Positions 12,201 to 23,423 of a stretch of DNA of 64,000 nucleotides are shown here, piece after piece. The DNA is taken from assembly GCF_018991925.1 (NCBI RefSeq), contig NW_024732384.1, forward strand, positions 107,001 through 171,000, in the 5' to 3' direction. Source of the stretch: Homarus americanus (Eukaryota; Arthropoda; Malacostraca; Decapoda; Nephropidae). The first letter of the stretch is position 1. Each line of letters begins with the position of its first letter. The position numbers and the translations under genes were made by a program. The notes under the pieces were generated by a model that did no database searches, was not told where the DNA came from, and saw nothing but the letters and a program-made list of their open reading frames with translations.

Positions 12201-15139
12201 ATTGTTTGAATACCCAGCGCGGGTTCCAGTGTGACTATTTGTCTGTCACGCTCGGCCACAGGGAAGCTTAATGAATGTAAGTACTGTACCTACTTTTGTT
12301 TGTTTCATTTTAATCATTTGTCCATTTTATCATGTTGTATCAAAGTAATACAGTATGGCTAAAAGTAGTGTAGTTGCATTGTAGTATAGTATTACTGGAA
12401 AATAATGCTATGATTATGTTATAAATGGATGTATTTGTGGAATTATTATTACTTTATGCATTACTTGCTCTGCCAAACACAAAGACAGCCTGGCAACCGA
12501 CTGCAAGTGTGTTTCCAAGCGCTTTTTATGAAAAAATAATGCAAATAAAATATTCTAAATTAATTATTTATTAGAAATAGTCTTATGATCAGTAAATATG
12601 TGCATTACTCAGCCCAGACACAAAGGCAAACAGAAAATGGCTGTTAAGTGTGTAGTGACCATGAGCGCTCAGTCAAAACAACACTGCCCCTTTATCTCCC
12701 TCACCACTGCTGCCCCAGGGAAGTTTCTAGAGGGTCAATATATAGTTTTTCTTACTTCTTTTTATTGTTATATCATTTAAAAAATTTAAAAATTATTTTT
12801 GTAAAAAATTATTTTTCTCAATTTACCCCGCGTGGAGGATATGGCCAGCGGCACCATAGCCCGGGGTGCAGAGGTTAAATACAAAATGGAGACTAATGTG
12901 GTGACCTTGGAGTGCAGTCTACATAGTTGTCAGATAGCGCTGACATTGCCAAATGTGCGTCTTGCGTGTCTAGCGTTCATACGCAAACAAAATTAATTTA
13001 TTTAAATTTTTTACTTCATACGTAAATTTGCATATGAAAACCCCAAGAGTGTTAGAAAATTCAGTGGGAACCAGCAAAGACCCTGTTAATGGACTTCTAG
13101 ATAAAACATACCAGAACAATATTACAGTACAGTTAGAAGATACACCATTTATGTACAAACAAATTTCCCTACTTATGTCACCGTAAAACATGCCCAAATC
13201 CATTCAGGTTTTAGTGAGAGAAAACTTTACATGAAGTGGCACAAAACAACATCTCAACGCTATATACAGTAATTACAATACTCTATACCAGTGAAGACAC
13301 CATTTATATCCACGTTATTTACTGAGTAATTAAATATTAACTTTTGGAGGATAATATACAGTATACTGATTATCTTTAACAATATCTTATCCCTTGAGGT
13401 ATTATCTATGGTACTTTGTTCCTTCTGGCACTTGAGGGGAGGTCAGCCACTTGTAAAATCTGCCCTTATCTTTTTTTTTTCTCTCAAAATGATCTGGATT
13501 TACCCATTTTCTTCCTCTGGAGGTTTAGAGTGAGCAGCATCCTCCTCTTCTATATGTTCCTCCTCATTTTCCTCCTCTTCTTCCTGATTATGTTGTTGTT
13601 GGTGATGGTGTTGTGGGTCCTCCTCATCTTCCTGCTCCTGGGTGGTGCTTGACTCTGCTTCCTCCCACCTGCCAAATATACATCAATATTGAATTATTTA
13701 TCAGTAATTCTTATAGATGAAGATCTGGAAGCAGCTTCTGACACAATATCCACACCAAAGAGCACACTATAACCTCAAGTGGGATCCTTACTCCCGCATC
13801 ACTAACAAGACTTACTAACTGGACTTTCAATGTTGCAGCTATGCATGGCTGCAGACTATACATACACATCATAAGCTGTATACCTCATCAGTGTCTGACT
13901 GGTTCTACTTAACACTGATTATGGCAATCACATAACAAAGAAACTGAACTCAAAGATCATTAAAACCTCAAAATTAATACAAATACATACCGGTAACTAT
14001 AAATCTTATACTGCATTGTGCACTGAATCAATACATACCGGCTATTTCTTGTCCGAGATCTGCGAGGGGCTGGTAAGACACCTTCAGAGATGAGTTCTTC
14101 ATAGATCTTGCCCTTACAGGCTCGTGGGGCTCTTGACCGGCCCCCTGCTACCCCTACCCCATTTCTAGAATTTCCCCGACTGGTGCGTCCACCTGAGACG
14201 TCGCGTCTCTGAAAATTAAGAAAGGGTCAATCTATTTCCTGAGCTTGATAGAACTGAAGAGATGAAATACACCAATGGCAAAACAGTCATGGATACAATC
14301 ATTGGTAAGTGATGGAATGGTTCCCTTTGTACTGTAGACCTTCTACACTTGACAATAATTGAGACATCAGTCAGAAAGAAAGGTTTAAGAACAGTCTTAA
14401 ATAATGAAATAAAAGTATTCTGTCAAAGAGGAAGCCAAATTTCTTAACTGTAAAGTGTTTATCAAAATCATGAAGCAACGCTAAATAACAAGAGAACTTT
14501 TTGAGAAGTTACTCAATGTTAAATACCCATGAGAGGCAACAGCCTGGTTGTATTTATTTATTAAAAAAAAACCAAAGTTTGCAGTAATTTAGATCACACA
14601 TCCCACCAAAGATGTGGAAACACTGTCAAACACCACACCTATTATCTTTAAGTCAACTGCCCAACCACTAAATAACTGACCCAATGGTTTGGAACCTTTT
14701 TTGGCTGATGTACTCCCTGCTCTCCGTGTGAGATGTCATTTTCATTTCTTTAATAAACTATGTGTAAAAGACATACATGTGGCATATTCTGTATACGCCC
14801 AATATACTTTTGGTTCCCCAAAATGCATCGCATGTACCTCCTGATGAGGCCTCACATACAGTACCTGCCCCCCCCCCCCCTTCCTTCATGTGGTTGCCAT
14901 AATGTCAGATTTATATTTCATTCAAGGAAAGAAAATGTTAAGAGCACAGTAGCTAGAAGTGATAATCCTTCAAAGGAACTTCCTCTTAAGGGACCAAAGC
15001 CAGCTTTTGTGAGATCAAACAAAACAGGAGGAGGTACTCAACTGGTATATAATCCTGTACTAAAGATTAAAACACCATTTTATGGCTTATACAGTATGTC
15101 CCATCTTACAGCTTATACAGTATGTCCCATCTTACAGCT

Positions 15140-15211
<72 letters not shown>

Positions 15212-18200
15212 TAATGGTTTACTGAAAAAGTTCTGCAGCCCAAAGGCTGAAAATATACATTGGACATAAATGACTTATTACATATATTGGTGGTTTAACA
15301 AAAACCTTCATTTGAGAAAGGTAAAGGAACATACAGTGAACATACAGATTAATGTAGGTGTTGAACAGCAAACATGTAGTGTAGTAACTCCCTCCCAGAT
15401 GGTGTTAGGAGAGACCCTACGTGGTGCAGTAATTCCCTCACAGATGGTGTTATGAGAGACCTCACGTGGTGTAGTAATTCCCTCACAGATGGTGTTATGA
15501 GGGGCATCACGTGGTGTAGTAATTCCCTCACAGATGGTGTTATGAGGGGCATCACGTGGTGCAGTAATTCCCTCACAGATGGTGTTATGAGGGACCTGAT
15601 GTGGTGTAGTAATTCCCTCACAGATGGTGTTATGAGGGACCTCACATGGTGTAGTAATTTCCTCACAGATGGTGTTTGAGGGGCCTCACATGGTGTAGTA
15701 ATTCCCTCACAGGTGGTGTTATATGGGTGAGGTGTGGTCCCAGGTCTTCCTATCGTAGACGGATTAACACATCGCTGGTTGTTGTTGGGTCTCACCACTC
15801 TCACGGGCAGTTATCACTGGGTACCTGGGACCTTACTGTGTGAGGCTGTTACTGTTGAGTTGTTCTCACTGACTTATGCACTGTTCACCTCTGTTCAACA
15901 CTAGTTCCATTCCTTTCCTAAATGAAATTGTAACTTCTGGCGAGAATTTGTTGATATTCTGGTGGGGAAGAGGGTTCAAGGGAGGGAGTTGGTACGTCTT
16001 GACCCTTCGGTGGTCAAGCGACTTACGAAATACTTCAGACTATTGTATAACATCCCCCGGTAGTGTCCAGCAGGGTACTGTAATTATTGCAGAACAGCTC
16101 CTTATTCATCAAGTCAGAGATGAATTACTGCTTTGAACTCCAATATCAAAAGCCAGTTAGGCATCATGTTCACAGTGATAAACTGTTCTGGTCAGTTCAT
16201 TACATCTCAGAGCCTTAGCACCCTTAGATGCACTCCAAGCTTTGATCCTCACATATTCCTACCAATAAGGGGAGGGAACCAGGTTATTGGATTCTTAACC
16301 TTGGCTATAAATGAGATTATATAGTTTGATCCTTAATTTATAAATTATGGTTTACATAAAAGTGACCTGTAAAATTCCAAATTCATAGAAAACAGGAAGG
16401 AGAAATTTATGATATGTGAAGACAGAGGATGAATCTACTAGTAAAATACTGTACTACCGAGCTCTTGCAGTCAAGGGTTGAGGAGCAGAAGACCAAGCTC
16501 CTCATTCAACATAGATAAGGAAGTGTTCCTTTAAGAAAGGCCTCTGAGAGTTCAAGCCGTGTTGCTGAGAACTTATTTATCATCTGTGGTAAGTTTATTG
16601 GATGGGAAAGTCTTAGACTAATGAGTTAAGGTCAATAAGTTCCCTTTAAGGTACCTGTAATTAGTATACAGTATATGATATACTGAGAGAGGTCGGGGAA
16701 AGAAGGTGTTAAGTTTACAACAGCCCCTCTGAGAAGTACTGTACTGTACATCCAGAATAACACATAAACCCCAATAAGTGACCTGAAAAACCATAGGCAG
16801 TGAGTAGTTAGTGTTAGAAAAGTAATTAAAATGTTTGATATGTCATTTGGACAAGTAATTATACAGATATCAAACTGTGGACAACAGTTCCTTAATCAGC
16901 ATGTTCAAAAATACATATACAGCTCCTCCCCGACTTTCGACGGGGTTGTATGAAAGTAGATCATATAATATACGAAAACATGTTTCAATATATGATTCAA
17001 CAGTATGACTGAGATGAAAAAAAAAATCCCCAAAGAAATCACTGATGGGGGGAAGGTCAGTTTACTGCCCTACACTGTGTGCAAGAGGCTCAAGATTTTT
17101 ACAATCTACAGTTTACCAAGATGGCTAACTTGTCATGAGAAAGTTGTGCTGAGGATTAAACTATTTATCCACTCAGTCTAAGACAACATTACAACCTCTT
17201 GACTCAGAAGGGTAAATAACCCTCCTATGACAGAGGTCACAAACCTTTGAAAACCATTCAGTCCTTCTGAAGGGGGATTACTGCACAAAAAATTGGCCTT
17301 TTAGCCTTGACTATTACATTAGTTCCAAGAGTCCCATTTTAAAGTCATGTTAGAGGGATGATTGTCACAAATCAGCTGAGATCTTGAGGATGTCAATGTT
17401 TGAACAGTTCAAAGGCTCTGAGAAAAAGAAGATGCATCTTGATGTTCAAAAATCTTGTGCTTAGCATAAACAGTCATACTCAAAGAATGGAAAACATGAT
17501 CCCAGGCAATTTTTTGTGATGTCACACACCACCAACAAGAGGAGACACAACTTAGATTGCCAAGATACTGTGTCATGCAGAATGAACATAAGGAAGTACA
17601 GTATTTCTTCACACAGAGGCTGGTAAATATATGGAACAGTCTAGAGTCTATGAGCTCAAGCTATTGGAATCAAGAACAGTACTGGGCTTCAACATAGTCC
17701 TAGACAAGACTATCAACAACAATGGAGGGATCCTACACAGGCCTCCTTCCCCTGGCATGGCAATCTCTAGTTTGGGTGGCCATTAGGTAAATAAGGTAGG
17801 AAGGTAAACAGAAAAGAGGTAAGATTCTCCAAAATAATACAATCATCACAGAGCACAAATGTTCAAGAGAAGCTGCCATTATGGTGAAAACCCATTTAAA
17901 CTGGTCACACCCATAACATTGTACTGTATAGTAGTACTGTACTGTACTGTATTGTCCTGTACTGTACTGAAGTACTGTACTCTACACAAAGATAAAAGCT
18001 TTCTTACCTCAAAGAAAAAGACAAAAGTGCACAAAGTATATTTTTTGTAATATGACTTTAACACTTTTTTCCAAGAACCATGTGAACAACTTTTCTATGA
18101 TCCAAACAACCATTAAATTTGAGTGTTGAGACACCTACACTGCCTTCATCCATATATGATCATCAAGTACATACTGTACGGTCTGAAGACCATACTGTAC

Positions 18201-18489
18201 TGTTGTAGTGTATTAGGTGAGAAACTATTGTACCTGTACAAGAAATCATAACTATTTGAGATATAAGATTTTTTCTCAATTCTGCTGACATATGTATGTA
18301 GTGAAAATAGTCTGTGGGAATTTACCATCACTGATTTATACAAAGTTTGTGGAAATCTCCTGGATGTAACTCAAATTCTGTTATCAAATAATACCAATAA
18401 AGATTCCTATACTGTAACCTACACTGCTACAGAATTATGTCAGCAGCTTTGTTTGGTGAGAGAAAAGCTCATCCTTTTAAAATGGAAGT

Positions 18490-18560
<71 letters not shown>

Positions 18561-21500
18561 ACCATTATGTAGGCAGTATTCAAGGGGTAAAAACTGAAGT
18601 TTATCACTAATGTGTTTTAATGTATCCAGTTAATTAATGAGTAATGAGACAGACACTTAGACCTGGAAAGAAATAACAGTTGAGAATGTTCTTAGAGACA
18701 CACAACACAAACTGACAATAGAGTACATCTATATTTACTATCTGGTGATGGTTTTGGGATGAGAAAAAAATAAAGGCAAATTCAAATGTAAAAGCAAATA
18801 TGTTACAATTAACAAGGGCAAAAAAGATGAATGATACAGCATCTCTTACAGTTTTGTACCTACTGTAATTAAATTGCTTTAGGTGAAGAAGGTACAGAAT
18901 GAAATGAAAACAAAAATCGACCCATGATAAGTAGTGAACTGGAATAGAAGATGTGGTACTTTTATGAGGCACATCTGGTTTTGTAAAAGAATAATGACAA
19001 AGAGGGTGCAGGCTGATACAAATAATTTCTCAAGTGGTGAACATAAACTCCAGATGGTGGACACGTTAGCTACCCTAAAGAATGAGGAATTAATGCAAAA
19101 TTCTGTGTAGCAAAAGAGAAAGATCAGTTGATGATGCATGAAGCTGTGAAGGGAATTTGATACATCCAAATCACAATAACTTACAGTATGGCATGACAGA
19201 ACTTAGATGATTAATGCGTATAGGAAGAAAAGTACCGTCTGCCAACAATAATACTGCTACAACAAAAAGAAAAACTATGTAAATACCTTTTTATGAGAGA
19301 CATCATTTTCCTCTAAACTGTCTTCCTTAACTCTCTTTCTTGGTCGGGTATTTGGACTGGAAATGCCATTTGTGTTACTATTACTGGAGTTATTACTACT
19401 GGAGCTGACAGTTTCCTTTGACTCGGCCTTCGGCTGGTCAGACTGCACTTGTTCACCCTTGTTTGGTTCTGCCACTGATGTGTTATTACTTTTAGTCTCA
19501 CTTACTGGTCCTTTGCCATCTTCACTTAGTAGTTTCTGTTTCTTTTCCTTTTCATCATCATAAGCTCTATCAATCACAAAATCAATAGTTTTTGAAACAA
19601 GTAAACTCACATCACACATTCCATTTATTCGTGCATCAATAGCCTTATGAAAGGCGGGCTTTTCTATTTCGTTATTATTATTATTTAAGTTTTCTGGTCG
19701 GAAGAAACGAGGAACGTCCGAGCGATTATCACTACTCACACTATTTAAGTTTGGCGCACCACACATTCTATCTACAATATTGTCAATCAACTGTTGCTGT
19801 GAGGCGCATAACGTTGTCTCTGTGGATAGGTTAAGAGGCTGATCCTCTGGTGGAGGAGAGTGGGGTTGGCCTGGGGGTGTGGTGTGCCGATAAGGAGAGC
19901 CATTAGTTCCTTGTGAAGGACTGTGAGAGACCTCAAATCGGTGACCTGGTTCAGAAGGAGCCATGTTGGGAATTCCCAGAGGTGAACTCGTGCTAACACA
20001 ACCATTGGTCACTCTTCTCTGCTGTTCATCTAGAGCCTCAGCATCTGGTAGGGGGACAGACTCAACCCTTTGCCTTATATGACTTTGGGGCCACTGGGAG
20101 GTTGGTCTGACATCAGCAAGACTTTTCTGAAAAAACAAACTGAATGAATAAATAAAGAATAATTAAAAAAAAGTACACCATAATATTGAACTTAACTTAG
20201 AAAATGACACCGAGTGGCCAGTACGTTCCCTTTTAACCCGGCAGTACAGTGTCCGATGACGCTCCTTAACTTGTTCATTACCCATCATGCAAACTCACCT
20301 ACATCTCTGACTCTAATGTTTAAATACTAACTATGTACTGTATTATTCATTATTCATTAATCAGTATGTTCGCCTCCGACTTTATTTACCCATTTCTTGC
20401 GGGAGTTAACCACATAAATTTCCTAATCCAAGACAATAAGGTTTTTACCCCCTCCCCCCCAAAAAATATACTGTATATACTATAATAATAATAAAAATAA
20501 ATTGGCTTGGGCATATACAGCTATAGCCTAGATAATATTGCCTTTTTGTCCAATCTTAAATTTTGCTCAAATTCTCACCAAAGGAACATGTAAACAGACT
20601 GAATTAGGTCTGGAGTAAAAAAAAAATTATTAGTATTGTAAATTCATACCTTCTGAAAGCCTAAGGCAGTTTATTATGTTAACTTACATTTCCAAGACAT
20701 ATTACTTTCCAAACAGACAGGGTAAAAACCCTGGAACTTTTAGGATCATTCTTAAATTTTAAATTGTTCTAAAATTTTCATCAATGGTAAGAGCACTTGT
20801 GAGCACACCAAGTCATATTCTATTACTGTTCACGAATTCATCTTGAGAAGTGCTTTATAAGTCATGCTAGAATATTTATCTTCTTAATTACTGTCCTGTA
20901 TTGTACCCACTCCTTCCTAGTTATAACTATTGATGTTATGCTCCCCTTATGTTAGAACTAAATTCCTAAAATAAATCACAGAAATAATACACAATATCAA
21001 AGTGTCACAAGAGAGGGTAAGTTAGTCACCCTAAACCTCCCTTGAGAGATTTCTGTGTTATAATAAACCTCTTTACTCAGGGGACACCACTTTTAATATT
21101 TTATTTGACTAACACCAAACAATTTTACTCAGCCCAGCATGGCTCTTACACACAAGAGGTTAAATACCTCCTGGGGTATAGTATATTATTATACAGTACA
21201 GTAAAGATTTAACCATGAGGCCACTGATTACTCTGAGCCTCAAGGCCAGTTATACAAGTTGAGCATAATACAGTACAGCTGATACAGTAACATTTTGTGA
21301 GCAAACTCAAGTTTAAAAATTTATACTAAATAATAATGACATTTAAATAGCAGTAATAAAATCAATAGGACAATAATAGTACAATTTTGAGGTGCAATAA
21401 TTACTAGCAATGCTTTGGTGAATTACCTGCAGGTTTACTGTATCTATCTAGCTACCTGTGAGAATTCAATTAAAGATGAACATGCCTTCTGTTTGTCGGT

Positions 21501-23384
21501 GTCAGGTGGAGTGTGTGCTGGCGTAGGTACTGTGTGTGCCTGCTGTACTTGGTGCAGATTCTCATGCAGGTACCTCTTCTTAGGGGGTTTTGGAGGAGTC
21601 ATACTAGTGGCACTTTCAACGTGTGGAGTTATCACACTGACAGCCGCCCCGGTGCTGACTGCTGTGTTGTTTGCACTGTTAGGTTTGGGGCCGTTACAGA
21701 TGGTGTTCGTACTGGTTTCGTTTGTGGAGGCAGGTCCCGGGCCGAGACGCTGCAACGTTCCACTCCACGACGACAAGTTCGTGGCAGCAACTGTGTTTGT
21801 ACTCATTGAGGAGATGCTTGTAGAATTAGCATTTGTAAATGTGCTGGGTGCAGCCACACTCGGCAAGGAACCAATAGGAGATGAGCGAGCTGCTGAGGTG
21901 TTTCCTGCTGACGCGTAGGCAGTGGTGAAGGTAGTAAGGCTGGATGACCCACTACCAATACTGTTACTGCTTCCAGTGATACTACTGCTCCCACTGCTGC
22001 TTGAAGCTGTTGACAGGAGGGTACTTAACCCACCCATCTGGGCCTCATCTGCAACGAATTAAAATCAATTACAACAAAGGAAGTTTACAATGAGTGAGTT
22101 CCACATCTCTTTTTTCTTTAAGACTCTGTTTGGTGCAGACTTACCAATGTTCAATACACCAACTGTACATCCAGAATAACAGAAAAACAAACAAAAATCG
22201 GGATACAAAAAATAGGGTCAATAAGTACACTGTACAGTAAATAGGGTTGTAAAATTATTGAAAAATTTACAAGCGTCATTAGGACAAGTAACTATTAAAA
22301 TCACAATTTTTTACCCCACGTCCTTAATCAGCTTGTTGGAGAATACCTTACTGTACTGTACTGTAATGATATTTTGAACATAATCATAATTTTCAAGATC
22401 ATGACTGCAATAGTGGTTTTTAAAATAAGATGGTTATGTCTACCATCAACATGCTGGCAATGTTAGAGAATTTGACAAATCTGATGTAATCCATAACTCT
22501 GGTAATTTAAACTTTCTAAACTTTTTCTATTCTTCAATTGTGTCTGAATAAATGTCAATGTAAAGCTTCAATACATATCCACTTCTTATTGGCCTTCAAA
22601 TCATAGATAATAATTTTAACTCCATATTCATGCATGAGATTGGTTGCAGTCTCCCATGCATCTAGTCATTGCAATATTTCTACTAGCTTAACTTTAACAG
22701 ATGATGCTGGAGATGATAAGGTATACTGTACACTGATAATATTATGAATGCTGCCGGAAACACAAAGGAGTAGTTTGACCCAATAAAATGGACTACCTGG
22801 TACAGTAATACAACAAACCACCAACACTAGGCTGGTTTAAAGATGACAAACTATTGGTGCTAAATTCAATTATTGTCTTGTACAGAAATTATCAGTTTTA
22901 TTATGAAGTTCCCCCTTCCCATTCTCTCTCTCAATTTTTTCCCTCATACAACATTCACAGTTCTAAAACCTAAACAATATAAGAAACTCTCAAGCACGTT
23001 TATCAATATTTTTCACTACTGAATATACTCCAATATCATATAATTTTTCGTTCCTCTTTTCCTTATCATTTGAAGCTTAATTCTTCCTTATCATGAAGCT
23101 CTACTTTCCCTACCATGAAGACTCACAATGCTTCAAACAAAGAATGCAAGGACCTGAAACTGGTTCTATGAAATTTGGGCATAGAGTGAGAATAATAAAT
23201 GAGGAATAGAAAACAATGTAGATAAAGATATAAGAAGGGGAGAGGAAGAGGAGATAAGACACAGAGGAAGGGATGATAGAAAATAGAATGACAACAGTGT
23301 GTATGAAAGGGTTAAAGGGTTAAGTAACTGGAGAATAATGATGAGGGTTTGAAAATGGGAGCCTTTGGGAGACAGGAACAGGGG

Positions 23385-23423
<39 letters not shown>

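Larger units (their letters stand above)
14209..19286 (-). other. bbx: bbx intron D-E, 5.1 kb with several repeats
   Basis: Contains a hAT-like patch near 14690-14720, a LINE tail with (AAT)n at 15141-15275, a 45-bp minisatellite at 15375-15725, a diverged copy of the 325-bp repeat at 16745-16925, a degenerate LINE tail at 17390-17800, a GTACT cluster near 17930-17990 and a GT microsatellite. No exon of bbx is needed here by phase (both flanks phase 0), but a skipped phase-0 exon cannot be excluded. Confidence 0.7.
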
